From positions 1-53,023 of the forward strand of contig JAGXRD010000015.1 of NCBI GenBank assembly GCA_018336035.1: 53,023 nucleotides of DNA, in the 5' to 3' direction. Shown here in pieces: positions 40,762 to 49,876 of the stretch. The DNA is from Alphaproteobacteria bacterium (GTDB taxonomy: Bacteria > Pseudomonadota > Alphaproteobacteria > Ferrovibrionales > Ferrovibrionaceae). Under the pieces are notes generated by a model, which was not told the DNA's origin, made no database searches, and saw only the letters and a program-made list of their open reading frames with translations. The translations under genes were made by a program, and so were the position numbers. The stretch's first letter is position 1; each line of letters opens with the position of its first letter.

Positions 40762-42201
40762 ATGACCGGTGCATCCACCGCCCAGGAACTGTTTTTCACC
40801 CGCGCCGGCCTCGACCGTGCCCGGCTGGACAGCATTGTCGGCGATGCCCTGCATGGCGCCGATGACGGCGAACTGTTCCTCGAATACAGCCAGTCCGAGG
40901 GCCTGACCTTCGACGATGGCCGCCTCAAGGCCGCCGCTTACGACACCACGCAGGGTTTTGGCCTGCGCGCCGTCTCCGGTGAGCAGACTGGCTATGCCCA
41001 TGCTTCCGAACTGAGCGAGGCCGCCATCAAGCGCGCCGCCACCACAGTCCGCGCCGTACGCGCCGGCCATGGTGGCGAGATGAGCCTGGGCCCGGCCGCG
41101 ACCAACCGTCATCTCTATGGCGATGACAATCCACTGAACGAAATCCCCTTCGAGCAGAAGGTCGAACTGCTGCAGGCCATCGACGCCTATGCCCGCGCCA
41201 AGGATCCACGCGTGAAACAGGTGTCGGTGTCGCTGGCCGGCAGCTGGCAGGCAGTTGCCATCCTGCGCGCCGACGGCCAGTTGATGCAGGATGTCCGTCC
41301 GCTGGTTCGCCTGAACGTGTCTGTCGTTGCCGGCCAGGGCGACCGCATGGAAAGCGGCAGCCGCGGCGCCGGTGGCCGCGTCGGTTACAAGCAGTTCTTC
41401 GATCCGTCGCATTGGCAGGCCGAAGTGGACGATGCGCTGCGCCAGGCGCTGGTCAACCTCGACTCCGTGCCCGCGCCGGCCGGCGAAATGCCGGTGGTGC
41501 TGGGCGCGGGCTGGCCCGGTATCCTGCTGCATGAAGCGATCGGCCATGGCCTGGAAGGCGACTTTAATCGCAAGAAGACCTCGGTCTTCTCCGGCCTGAT
41601 GGGCCAGCGCGTCGCCGCACCGGGTGTGACGATCGTGGACAACGGCACTATCGATAAGCGCCGCGGCTCGCTCACCATCGACGATGAAGGTACGCCGACC
41701 GAAAACACCATGCTGATTGAGGATGGCATCCTTAAGGGCCTGATGCAGGACCGCATGAATGCCCGCCTGATGGGCGTGAAGTCGACCGGCAACGGCCGGC
41801 GGCAGTCGTTTGCCCATAACCCAATGCCGCGCATGACCAACACCTACATGCTGGCCGGCGACCGCGACCCGGCCGAGATTCTCGGCAGTGTCAAAAAAGG
41901 CATCTATGCTGTGAACTTCGGCGGCGGCCAGGTCGACATCACCTCGGGCAAGTTCGTGTTTTCGTGTACCGAGGCCTACATGGTCGAGAACGGCAAGGTC
42001 GGCGCGCCGATCAAGGGCGCCACGCTGATCGGCGCCGGCGCCGAAGTGCTGAAGCAGGTCAAGGCGGTCGGCAATGACCTGCAGCTGGATACCGGCATCG
42101 GCACCTGCGGCAAGTCCGGCCAGGGCGTTCCGGTCGGCGTCGGCCAGCCGACGTTGCTGATTGAAGGTTTGACTGTCGGCGGTACGGCCAAGGCGGCGTA
42201 A
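40762..42201 (+). CDS. tldD: metalloprotease TldD
   Basis: TldD pairs with TldE (PmbA) to form a zinc protease that trims unfolded peptides and some peptide antibiotics. The 479-residue protein has the catalytic HEAIGHGLEGD motif (HExxxH) and the family text AGSWQAV-like beta repeats, VVLGAGWPGILLHE, NTYMLAGDRDPAEIL and GGGQVDITSGKFVFSCTEAY. AGAGGT lies six bases before the ATG. No tldE is in the window. It is followed by cysE with a 34-bp gap. Confidence 0.96.
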   Translation: MTGASTAQELFFTRAGLDRARLDSIVGDALHGADDGELFLEYSQSEGLTFDDGRLKAAAYDTTQGFGLRAVSGEQTGYAHASELSEAAIKRAATTVRAVRAGHGGEMSLGPAATNRHLYGDDNPLNEIPFEQKVELLQAIDAYARAKDPRVKQVSVSLAGSWQAVAILRADGQLMQDVRPLVRLNVSVVAGQGDRMESGSRGAGGRVGYKQFFDPSHWQAEVDDALRQALVNLDSVPAPAGEMPVVLGAGWPGILLHEAIGHGLEGDFNRKKTSVFSGLMGQRVAAPGVTIVDNGTIDKRRGSLTIDDEGTPTENTMLIEDGILKGLMQDRMNARLMGVKSTGNGRRQSFAHNPMPRMTNTYMLAGDRDPAEILGSVKKGIYAVNFGGGQVDITSGKFVFSCTEAYMVENGKVGAPIKGATLIGAGAEVLKQVKAVGNDLQLDTGIGTCGKSGQGVPVGVGQPTLLIEGLTVGGTAKAA

Positions 42202-42235
42202 GCCCCGGCCGATCGCTTTACAAGGGGGAAGTCCC

Positions 42236-43069
42236 ATGCCCGCAAGTCTTGGCAAGAAATACAGCAGCGTCGATCTGCTGAAACATGATCCGGTCTGGCA
42301 GCGCATCCGCGAGGAAGCCGCCCATACGGCCCAGCAGGAACCGCTGCTCGGCAGCATGGCGCATTCGGCCGTGCTGCATCACGAGCGGCTGGAAGATGCA
42401 CTCAGCTATATCCTGGCGCAGAAGCTGGGCAGTACCGAACTGTCGGCGCTGGGCCTGCGCGAAGTGATCGAGGACGCCTTCGCTGCCGACCCCGATATCG
42501 GTCATGCTGTGCGCGCCGATCTGGTGGCGGTGAACGAACGCGATCCGGCCTGCAGGAGCTTCCTGAAGCCGCTGCTGTTCTTCAAGGGCTTCCAGTCGAT
42601 CCAGGCGCATCGTGTCGCCAATTGGCTGTGGCGCGAACGCCGTGAGACCATGGCCTTCCTGCTGCAGAGCCGTAGTTCCGAAGTCTTCGCCGTCGATATC
42701 AATCCGGCGGCGAAATTCGGCCGCGGCATCCTGATCGATCATGGCACCGGCGTGGTGATCGGCGAGACCGCCGTGATCGACGACGATGTCTCGATGCTGC
42801 AGAACGTGACGCTGGGCGGCACCGGCAAGGAAACCGGCGACCGCCATCCGAAAATCCGCCGCGGCGTGCTGATCGGCGCCGGCTCCAAGATTCTCGGCAA
42901 TATCGAGATCGGCGAAGGCGCCAAGATCGGCGCCGGCAGCGTGGTGCTGATGCCGGTGCCGGCACATTGCACGGCGGCCGGCGTGCCGGCCAAGATCGTC
43001 GGCGACTGCGAATGCGAGCAGCCGTCGCGCGAGATGAATCACGGCCTGCCCTACCACCGCGACGACTGA
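42236..43069 (+). CDS. cysE: serine O-acetyltransferase
   Basis: CysE makes O-acetylserine, the precursor of cysteine. The 277-residue protein has an N-terminal helical region (DPVWQRIREEAAHTAQQEPLL) and a C-terminal left-handed beta helix of hexapeptide repeats: FGRGILIDHGTGVVIGETAVI, LGGTGKETGDRHPKI and GAGSVVLMPVPAHCTAAGVPAKI. It ends MNHGLPYHRDD, a tail like those that interact with cysteine synthase. AAGGGGG precedes the ATG. Its place beside gshA-linked genes fits thiol metabolism. Confidence 0.96.
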   Translation: MPASLGKKYSSVDLLKHDPVWQRIREEAAHTAQQEPLLGSMAHSAVLHHERLEDALSYILAQKLGSTELSALGLREVIEDAFAADPDIGHAVRADLVAVNERDPACRSFLKPLLFFKGFQSIQAHRVANWLWRERRETMAFLLQSRSSEVFAVDINPAAKFGRGILIDHGTGVVIGETAVIDDDVSMLQNVTLGGTGKETGDRHPKIRRGVLIGAGSKILGNIEIGEGAKIGAGSVVLMPVPAHCTAAGVPAKIVGDCECEQPSREMNHGLPYHRDD

Positions 43070-43080
43070 TTACTCCTGCC

Positions 43081-44019
43081 ATGCGCCGGCTTGTGCTCGG
43101 TGTGCTGTTGGCTGTGCTGCCGTCTCTGGCAGCACAGGCACAGTCGCTTGTCGGTGCGCTGGAATGGCTGCCGCCCGGCAGCCTGTCGGTGGACGCGCTC
43201 ACACGGCACCCGCAGGAGCAGCTTGAAGGCGGAGAGAGGCAGAGCTTCTACGTCGAGTTCGGGCGGCTGGCGTTTCGCAGCCCGGACGTGCTGGGCGGCA
43301 CGGCGCGCAAGGCCGGGCTGTCCTGCCAGGCCTGTCACGCCAATGGATTCGCCACCACCGCCTTCCTCATCCCGGGGCTTTCAAACAAACCCGGCAGCAT
43401 CGACGTCAGCCATGCCTTCTGGAACCTGCGTGGCGAAGACGGCAGCGACAACCCGCTGGAGATTCCCAGCTTACGCGGCGTGAAGACCAAGGATCGTTTC
43501 GGGCTGGACCGTCGCACGGCATCTTTGCGCGACTTCACCCGCCGCGTGATCGTGACGGAATTCTCCGGCGCCGAACCCGATGCGCTGCTGCTGGATGCGC
43601 TCGTCGCCTATCAGGAAAAACTGCAGCCGACTGCCGTCGTCTACGAACCAGTTTCGTTGCGGCAGGATCTCGCCGATCTGACCCGCTATCTCGATGCGCT
43701 GCGTGTGCCGCTGGCCGAGGAAGAACCAGTGCTGGCCGAACGCATGACCGTGATGATCCGCGGCCAGATCGGCTTCATCCACGAGCGCTTTGCCGAGGAT
43801 GATATGCGCGGCAGCCGCGGATTGCTGGAGGAATGGTCGCGCCAGCTGGCGCGGATCGCGCAGCAGGCCGAGCGCAGCGATTGGGTACAGGCACGCTCTG
43901 CCTTAGCGGAGTTGCGTCAGGCGATGGCAACGCCGCCGGCGGTGCTGGCGGCCGATCTGCCGCGCAGCCTTTACGAACCTGAAAAGCTGAAAGCGTGGCT
44001 CAGTAAGCCAGTTCGGTGA
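43081..44019 (+). CDS. exported c-type cytochrome, di-haem-peroxidase-like but with one CXXCH
   Basis: The 312-residue product begins with a signal peptide ([20 protein letters not shown]) and has a single haem c motif, CQACH (Cys82, Cys85, His86). The following text, [18 protein letters not shown], resembles the C-terminal haem domain of cytochrome c peroxidase/MauG-type proteins, but the second haem site is missing. A helical domain with paired Arg/Gln-rich helices forms the C-terminal third. The role is unknown; a periplasmic electron carrier or oxidase partner is possible. The frame is open upstream to 42967 inside cysE, but the ATG at 43081 begins the signal. The 3' end overlaps gshA by 20 bp. 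Confidence 0.78.
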   Translation: MRRLVLGVLLAVLPSLAAQAQSLVGALEWLPPGSLSVDALTRHPQEQLEGGERQSFYVEFGRLAFRSPDVLGGTARKAGLSCQACHANGFATTAFLIPGLSNKPGSIDVSHAFWNLRGEDGSDNPLEIPSLRGVKTKDRFGLDRRTASLRDFTRRVIVTEFSGAEPDALLLDALVAYQEKLQPTAVVYEPVSLRQDLADLTRYLDALRVPLAEEEPVLAERMTVMIRGQIGFIHERFAEDDMRGSRGLLEEWSRQLARIAQQAERSDWVQARSALAELRQAMATPPAVLAADLPRSLYEPEKLKAWLSKPVR

Positions 44020-45364
44020 AGGCCGGATCGACCGACTTGTTCCAGCGACCGTTATAAAGCTTCAGCAGGGCTTCCGCCGGCGTCTCGCCGCTTTCCACGA
44101 TGCGCACCAGCGGTTCGAGGAAATGCGTCTCGTCCTCGCCGGCCGGCGACAGACGGGAGCGGTTCTTCAGGCCGTTCATGGCGATCTGCACCATCTGCTC
44201 GGCATAATGCTTCAGCGGCCGGCCACGCAGCGGCGTGTGCAGACCGTATTTCGGCGCATCAAGGCGCAGCTGCTCGCGCTCAGCCAGCGTCCAGTCGCGG
44301 CACAGATCCCAGGCGGCATCCAGCGCGGTCTTGTCATACAGCAGACCGACCCACAAAGCCGGCAGCGCGCAGAGCCGCGACCACGGGCCGCCATCGGCAC
44401 CGCGCATTTCGAGGAAGCGCTTCATGCGCACTTCGGGGAACAGCGTGGTGATATGGTCGGCCCAGTCGCGCATGGTGGGCAGGGCACCCGGCAGGGCCGG
44501 CAGTTTGCCGGCCATGAAATCGCGGAAGCTCTGGCCCGAGGCATCGATATACTTGCCGTCGCGATAACTGAAATACATCGGCACATCGAGTGCGTGGTCG
44601 ACATAGCGCTCGAAGCTCATGCCATCGTCAAAGACGAAACCCAGCATGCCGGTGCGGTCGGGGTCGGTATCGGTCCAGATCTGGCTGCGATAACTCAGGA
44701 AGCCATTCGGCTTGCCCTCGGTGAAAGGCGAGTTGGCGAACATCGCAACCGCCAGCGGCTGCAGCGCCAGACTGGTGCGGAATTTCTTCACCATGTCGGC
44801 TTCGGAGCCGTAATCCAGGTTCACCTGCACGGTGCAGGTGCGCAGCATCATGTCGAGGCCGAGATTGCCCTTCTTGGGCATATAGGCGCGCATGATGTTG
44901 TAGCGGCCCTTGGGCATCACCGGGATGTCGTCGCGGCGCCATTTCGGATTGAAGCCCAGGCCCATCATGGCGATGCCGGCCTCAGAGCCCACTTCGCGCA
45001 CCTGCTTCAGATGCGTCGAGACCTCGATACAGGTCTGGTGAATGGTCTCCAGAGGCGCGCCTGACAGTTCGAACTGCCCGCCGGGTTCCAGCGTGATCGA
45101 CTGACCGTCCATGGTCAGCGCGATGACATTGTCGCCTTCGATCACCGGTTCCCAGCCAAAGCGCTGCAGACCAGTGAGCAGGCCCTTGATGCTGGCCGCG
45201 CCCTCATAGGGCAGCGCGCGGAAATCAGAGGTGTTGTAGGCGAATTTCTCGTGTTCGGTGCCAATGCGCCAGTCGGCTTCCGGCTTGCTGCCCTCGGCCA
45301 GATATTCAACAAGCTGCGCCTTGGACGTGATCGGCGTCTCTGGGGCCTGGGCGGGACCGGACAT
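44000..45364 (-). CDS. gshA: glutamate-cysteine ligase (alphaproteobacterial/plant type)
   Basis: This 454-residue enzyme joins glutamate and cysteine in the first step of glutathione synthesis. It belongs to the plant/alphaproteobacterial group: [12 protein letters not shown] near the start binds glutamate/ATP, with [40 protein letters not shown] and [12 protein letters not shown] further on. GAGG lies six bases before the ATG. It is downstream of rsmE on the same strand, about 120 bp away, and converges with the cytochrome gene. Confidence 0.96.
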   Translation of the reverse strand: MSGPAQAPETPITSKAQLVEYLAEGSKPEADWRIGTEHEKFAYNTSDFRALPYEGAASIKGLLTGLQRFGWEPVIEGDNVIALTMDGQSITLEPGGQFELSGAPLETIHQTCIEVSTHLKQVREVGSEAGIAMMGLGFNPKWRRDDIPVMPKGRYNIMRAYMPKKGNLGLDMMLRTCTVQVNLDYGSEADMVKKFRTSLALQPLAVAMFANSPFTEGKPNGFLSYRSQIWTDTDPDRTGMLGFVFDDGMSFERYVDHALDVPMYFSYRDGKYIDASGQSFRDFMAGKLPALPGALPTMRDWADHITTLFPEVRMKRFLEMRGADGGPWSRLCALPALWVGLLYDKTALDAAWDLCRDWTLAEREQLRLDAPKYGLHTPLRGRPLKHYAEQMVQIAMNGLKNRSRLSPAGEDETHFLEPLVRIVESGETPAEALLKLYNGRWNKSVDPAFTELAY

Positions 45365-45486
45365 GAAAACCTCAGTGCTTATTATTATCGTTTACGCAGG
45401 ACTGCTGGTGCGAGCCGAACGGCCGTTCCGCATATGGGGCAGCCAAGCTCTGTTGTCCAGCCCCGTAAGGCTGCCGTTCGATGACG

Positions 45487-46209
45487 CTAATTCTGCCGAA
45501 CGGATTGTAAAATCGCCAAGGCGGCAATCGCCGCCGTTTCCGCCCGCAGGATACGCGGCCCCAGCGATACCGTCACCACCTGCGACAGGGCCATGATCTG
45601 TGTCAATTCCTCCGGCGCGAAACCACCTTCGGGGCCGATGAGCAGAGCACAAGGCCCCTCGCCCTTCGCAGCCGCGAGCAGCGATGGCGCATCGTTACGC
45701 TCGGCACAGAGGAACAGCTTTCGGCCCTGCGGCCAGTCCTGCAGCAGTTTCTCCAGCGTGACCGCCGGCGCCACTTCGGGCACATCGAGTCGCTCGCACT
45801 GCTCGGCGGCTTCGCGGGCATGCGCCGCCAGTCGCTCGGTATTCACCTTCTGCATCTGCGTGCGCCGCGTGATCACGGGCAGCAGGCGACCGGCGCCAAG
45901 CTCGGTGGCCTTCTCGACAATCATCTCGATGCGGCCCTGCTTGATTGGCGCGAAGCAGAGCCAGACATCCGATACCGGCTGTTGCGGGCGCAGCTGCGTT
46001 TCAAGATTTAGCCGCACGCCCTTCTTTCCGGCCTCAGCGATAACCGCGCGCCATTCGCCGTCGCGGCCATTGAACAAAGCCACGGCCTGTCCGGCTTCCA
46101 GGCGCAGCACGTGGCGCAGGTAATGCGCCTGATCGTCGGCCAGCATGACGGAACCGCCCGCGCTCAGCGCGTCGGTCACATGAAGGCGGGCCTTGATGGT
46201 ATCGGTCAT
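45487..46209 (-). CDS. rsmE: 16S rRNA (uracil(1498)-N(3))-methyltransferase
   Basis: RsmE methylates U1498 of 16S rRNA. The 240-residue SPOUT protein has an N-terminal PUA-like domain (HYLRHVLRLEAGQAVALFNG) and the knotted SAM site near the C-terminus: LLIGPEGGFAPEEL and VSLGPRILRAETAAIAAL, which are diagnostic. ATGs at 46227 and 46209 are possible; neither has a clear ribosome site, and I use the latter. It is divergent from ubiA with only about 40 bp between starts. Confidence 0.95.
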   Translation of the reverse strand: MTDTIKARLHVTDALSAGGSVMLADDQAHYLRHVLRLEAGQAVALFNGRDGEWRAVIAEAGKKGVRLNLETQLRPQQPVSDVWLCFAPIKQGRIEMIVEKATELGAGRLLPVITRRTQMQKVNTERLAAHAREAAEQCERLDVPEVAPAVTLEKLLQDWPQGRKLFLCAERNDAPSLLAAAKGEGPCALLIGPEGGFAPEELTQIMALSQVVTVSLGPRILRAETAAIAALAILQSVRQN

Positions 46210-46250
46210 TAAGCTTGTCTGGCGCATTGGGCTGGACTACACGAAGCGTT

Positions 46251-47174
46251 ATGACAAAGCCGGACCCGGAAGTCACCGATCAAGCGCCAGCGGATGCCGC
46301 CAACAATTGGGTTGAGCACTGGTTGCCGGCCGGCTGGCGGCCCTATGCCCGGCTGTCCCGGCTGGATCGCCCGATCGGCACCTGGCTGCTGCTGCTGCCC
46401 GGCTGGTGGGCCATTGCCCTGGCCCGTCCGCCAGAAGCTGAGCTGGATCACTGGCTGATCGCCCTGTTCGGCATCGGCGCGCTGGTGATGCGCGGTGCCG
46501 GCTGCACCTTCAACGACATCGTCGACCGCGATTTCGACGGCAAGGTCGAACGCACCCGGCTGCGCCCGATCCCGTCGGGCCAGGTGACGGTGACGCAGGC
46601 CTGGATCTGGCTGGTGGCGCAGGCGCTGGTCGGTTTCGTCATCCTGATCCAGATGAATGTGCTGGCGATCTGGCTGGGCGTCGCCTCGCTGGGACTGGTT
46701 GCCATCTACCCCTTCATGAAGCGCTTCACCTGGTGGCCGCAGTTCTTTTTAGGACTGGCTTTCAACTGGGGCGCGGTGCTGGGCTATGCCGCGGTCAGCG
46801 GCCGGCTCGACTGGATCGCGCTGGTGCTTTACCTGTCCGGCATCGTCTGGACGCTGGGCTATGACACCATCTATGCCCTGCAGGACAAGGAAGATGACGC
46901 CCTGATCGGGGTCAAATCCACCGCCCGGCTGTTCGGCAGCCATGCGCGGCTGTGGATCGCCGGCTTTTACGACCTCACCCTGCTCGGCCTGGCCCTGGTC
47001 GGCTGGATGGCCGGGCTCGGCTGGCCTTACTGGGTCGGGCTTGGGCTGGCAACCGCACATTTCCTCTGGCAGGTGCTGACGCTGCGGCTGGATGATAGCG
47101 CCGACTGCCTGACGAAATTCCGGGCAAACCGCGATACCGGCCTGATCCTCTTCGCTGCTTTCTTATTGGGCTAG
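46251..47174 (+). CDS. ubiA: 4-hydroxybenzoate polyprenyltransferase
   Basis: UbiA attaches the polyprenyl tail to 4-hydroxybenzoate in ubiquinone synthesis. The 307-residue, eight-to-nine-helix protein has both Asp-rich prenyl diphosphate motifs: NDIVDRDFDGKVERT with RLRPIPSGQ, and YDTIYALQDKEDD. Its N-terminal soluble part holds PYARLSRLDRPIGTWLLLLPGWW, typical of UbiA. The ATG at 46251 is preferred; the frame is open to a TTG at 46215. A possible partner decarboxylase of the UbiD family is encoded at 49876. Confidence 0.96.
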   Translation: MTKPDPEVTDQAPADAANNWVEHWLPAGWRPYARLSRLDRPIGTWLLLLPGWWAIALARPPEAELDHWLIALFGIGALVMRGAGCTFNDIVDRDFDGKVERTRLRPIPSGQVTVTQAWIWLVAQALVGFVILIQMNVLAIWLGVASLGLVAIYPFMKRFTWWPQFFLGLAFNWGAVLGYAAVSGRLDWIALVLYLSGIVWTLGYDTIYALQDKEDDALIGVKSTARLFGSHARLWIAGFYDLTLLGLALVGWMAGLGWPYWVGLGLATAHFLWQVLTLRLDDSADCLTKFRANRDTGLILFAAFLLG

Positions 47175-47238
47175 CTTTCGACTTGGCGCAGTCCATTATC
47201 GCTTGGCGAAAACAGGGGCGGCGCGTATCTTCGCGCGC

Positions 47239-47991
47239 ATGAAAAAGCCCCGAATCAGCGCCAAAGACTTCGCCAGCCTGTACAAGCAGTACAATGCCAA
47301 TCTGGCTTTCGTGGATTGCGGCCGCAAATGTGCGCCGCTGAACGGCGGCCAGCCGGTCTGCTGCACCACAGAGAATGCCATCCCGGTGGTGGACAAGGCG
47401 GAATTCCAGCTGCTGAAGGGCCGCACCGACCTCTGGTTCAAGTACAAGCCGAACGACGCGGTCTCGCGCCGGATCGTCGATGAACTGAATTCCAATGCCT
47501 GCGCCATCGAATGCAAGGGCGCGGCTTTCTGCGAGCGCGACAACCGCACCATCGCCTGCCGCTCTTTCCCCTTCTATCCGTATCTGGATAAGGCCGGCAA
47601 TTTCATCGGCCTGACCTATTATTGGGATTTCGAGGATCGCTGCTGGATCATTTCCAACATGCAGGTGGTCGAGCGCAAATTCGTCGACGAGATGATTGCG
47701 GCGTTTGAGCGCATCTTCAAACTCGACCCCGACGAATACGACACGATGAAGAGCCATTCGGCCACCATGCGTCGCGTCTTCACGCGCCAGGGCAAGATCA
47801 TTCCGATCATTCATCGCGATGGCGGCTACTTCAAGATCAAGCCCGGCAGCATGGGCATGCTGACGCCCTGCACCCCGGATGATTTCAAGAAATTCGGCCC
47901 CTACAAGTCGGAAGCCGCCTATATCAAGGCCGTTAAGGAAGCTGGCGGCACGCTCGGCCCGGCACCAAAGCGCGGCTATCTCGCACCTTAA
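47239..47991 (+). CDS. Cys-rich conserved protein, putative metal- or Fe-S-binding (YkgJ-like pattern)
   Basis: The 250-residue protein begins MKKPRISAKDFASLYKQYN and has about eight conserved-looking cysteines in its first half: CGRKC, VCC, ACAIEC, AFC, ACRSFPFYPYL, DRCW. The ACRSFPFYP piece and the spacing recall the YkgJ/Fe-S-zinc-chelating proteins. There is no signal peptide and no membrane segment. I do not recognise a catalytic domain; a cluster-binding or metal-handling protein is the reasonable guess. An upstream in-frame ATG at 47203 gives a longer product; the ATG at 47239 better matches the onset of codon bias. Confidence 0.72.
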   Translation: MKKPRISAKDFASLYKQYNANLAFVDCGRKCAPLNGGQPVCCTTENAIPVVDKAEFQLLKGRTDLWFKYKPNDAVSRRIVDELNSNACAIECKGAAFCERDNRTIACRSFPFYPYLDKAGNFIGLTYYWDFEDRCWIISNMQVVERKFVDEMIAAFERIFKLDPDEYDTMKSHSATMRRVFTRQGKIIPIIHRDGGYFKIKPGSMGMLTPCTPDDFKKFGPYKSEAAYIKAVKEAGGTLGPAPKRGYLAP

Positions 47992-48009
47992 CCCTACGCG
48001 TCTTTTACT

Positions 48010-48133
48010 TTGTCATCCCCGCGCCCGGCGGCGTAGCCGCCTTACATATACTGTCGCGCAAAGCGCGACGGGCGGGGATCCCATTTCGCGCCGCGCAAAA
48101 AAATGGGACCCCGGGTCAAGCCCGGGGTGACGA
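48010..48133. repeat. composite palindromic intergenic repeat (REP-like)
   Basis: The 124-bp stretch is a set of nested inverted repeats: outer GTCATCCCC against GGGGTGAC; GGCGGC-gta-GCCGCC (48027-48041); GTCGCGC-aaa-GCGCGAC (48053-48069); CCCATTT against AAATGGG; and CCCCGGG-tcaag-CCCGGGG (48109-48127). The wording GGGTCAAGCCCGGGG(A)TGACGA is that of dispersed alphaproteobacterial palindromic repeats. It fills the gap between the Cys-rich gene and the convergent oxygenase gene and could also act as a bidirectional terminator. Confidence 0.8.
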
Positions 48134-48871
48134 TCAGGTATCGTTGAACAGGAATGTCCCCAGCAGCACCCAGCGGCGGGCTTTAGCTTCTTGTTTCGGC
48201 TTGGCCCGCAGCGGCGTGGTGTAGTGCCAGAAGGGCAGCCGGTAGGCCGTGACCAGGCCTGGTGTCTGCGTCACCTCCACCATCTCGGTGAAATGCCCGG
48301 TCTTAGCGTAGACCAGATACTGGTCGCGCACGGCTGTTGTCGCGAAGCTGAGATGCATGTCCAGATAGCCGCGCGCGGCCTCAGGCTCTTCCGGATGATG
48401 ATCGGTATGCGGGCCGGCATAGTCGCCGGCGCCATAGGCAATTGCCTGTAACCCGTATTTCTTCTTCAGCGGCCGGCCGGCCAAGGCGGCTGCGAAAGCC
48501 CGGTAGCTGTCTGAGCGCAGGCAGTCGATCAGGCCGATGTCCTTCGCCACTTTGAAGGCTGCCGAACGCGGATTGTCGAGATGAGTCGTCTGCTGCCGCA
48601 TCGTCTTGGGCAGTTGCTCGGCATAGTTCCGCGTCTCTTCCCAGATCGTCTCAGGCGGAATTGGCTGCGCCATCTCGCGTAGGCAAGGCTGCAGGCTCTT
48701 CTCGAGCAACAGCGCCATCGCCTTCGCCTGTTTTGGATCGATCAGGCCACCCAGCGCCAGGAAGCGCGTACGCGGATGGGCCAGCGCACCGGCCTGCGCA
48801 TGCCGGCCCGCCAGCACGGCTTCGCCCCGGGTTGTCAGCAGATCGGCAAACTGGTCAGGAAAACGGCGCAT
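48134..48871 (-). CDS. 2OG-Fe(II) oxygenase-like protein
   Basis: The 245-residue protein has a C-terminal double-stranded beta-helix pattern: YGAGDYAGPHTDHHPE with the HxD metal ligands, YLDMHLSF, and a distal PFWHYTTPLRAK with the third His and a nearby Arg for 2-oxoglutarate. The N-terminal part is helical. Such enzymes hydroxylate proteins, amino acids or small molecules; no substrate can be read from the context. It is a single gene, divergent from the EamA transporter and flanked downstream by the composite palindromic repeat, with its stop only one base beyond. Confidence 0.68.
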   Translation of the reverse strand: MRRFPDQFADLLTTRGEAVLAGRHAQAGALAHPRTRFLALGGLIDPKQAKAMALLLEKSLQPCLREMAQPIPPETIWEETRNYAEQLPKTMRQQTTHLDNPRSAAFKVAKDIGLIDCLRSDSYRAFAAALAGRPLKKKYGLQAIAYGAGDYAGPHTDHHPEEPEAARGYLDMHLSFATTAVRDQYLVYAKTGHFTEMVEVTQTPGLVTAYRLPFWHYTTPLRAKPKQEAKARRWVLLGTFLFNDT

Positions 48872-48946
48872 GCCATGGGCTTAAGCGGCCAAAGGCACCG
48901 GGTCAAGGACTGGTCTGTATTGCAACCCCGCCGTAGTCTCCCCGCC

Positions 48947-49876
48947 ATGACGCCCGCCACTTCCTCCGCTCGCGATCTGCGCATCGCCCAGATTCTGCTG
49001 TTCGTCACCCCCGCCATGTTCACCACCAATATGGTGATGGCGCGGGCCACCGCCGGCCTGATTCCGCCGGTCGCGCTGGCCGAACTGCGCTGGATTGGCG
49101 TGGTGCTGGTGCTGCTGCCCTTCTGCGGCCGTGAGCTGTGGCGCAGCCGGGCGGCCCTGCGCCGCGAATGGCGGCACCTGCTGGCGCTCGGTTTCCTCGG
49201 CATGGGCATCTGCGGCGCCGGGGTCTATTACGGCGCCTTCACCACCACGGCGACCAACATCGGTCTCATTTACGCCACCTCGCCGGTGATGATCATCCTG
49301 CTCAGCCGCATGCTGTTCGCCGAGCGCTTTTCGCTACGCCAAGGCATCGGCACGGCGCTGGCGCTGGCTGGCGTGCTGGCCATCATCCTGCGCGGCGACA
49401 TCACCACCATTCTGCATCTCACCTTCACGCCGGGTGATTTGATCATTCTCGGTGCTGCGATCTCCTGGGCGCTCTACAGCGTTTACCTGAAACACTGGCG
49501 CAGTTCTTTGAGTGTCACCGCGCGGCTGTCGGCCATCGCCTTTGCTGGCGTCGTGGTCATGCTGCCGGTGCAGGCCTATGAACTGGCCGTGATCGGGCCT
49601 CCCGCATTCGACCTGAGAACCATCGCCGCGGTCGCCACCCTGGTCCTGGTGCCAGGCGTGGGCGCCTATGCCACCTTTGGCTATATGACCAAGCATCTGG
49701 GCCCGAACCGCACCGGACTGATGCTGTATCTGGCACCAGTTTACACGGCTGTGATGGCCTGGCTGCTTCTCGGCGAGGCTTTTGCATTCTACCATTGGCT
49801 CGGCGCGGCGCTGGTGCTGCCGGGCCTGTATTTCGCCACGCATAAACCGGACCCGAACCGGACGGAAGCTGTCTGA
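48947..49876 (+). CDS. EamA/DMT-superfamily transporter
   Basis: The 309-residue protein has ten transmembrane helices in two EamA repeats. Family text includes [64 protein letters not shown] in the first half and [30 protein letters not shown] in the second. Substrates of this family are diverse (amino acids, metabolites), and none can be assigned here. The ATG at 48947 begins the first helix. Its stop overlaps the UbiD-family start (TGATG), so the two are coupled. Confidence 0.9.
   Translation: MTPATSSARDLRIAQILLFVTPAMFTTNMVMARATAGLIPPVALAELRWIGVVLVLLPFCGRELWRSRAALRREWRHLLALGFLGMGICGAGVYYGAFTTTATNIGLIYATSPVMIILLSRMLFAERFSLRQGIGTALALAGVLAIILRGDITTILHLTFTPGDLIILGAAISWALYSVYLKHWRSSLSVTARLSAIAFAGVVVMLPVQAYELAVIGPPAFDLRTIAAVATLVLVPGVGAYATFGYMTKHLGPNRTGLMLYLAPVYTAVMAWLLLGEAFAFYHWLGAALVLPGLYFATHKPDPNRTEAV

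Noticed and set aside
40648-42357. 569-codon minus-strand open frame
   Set aside because: Antisense to tldD and the start of cysE, without recognisable domains.
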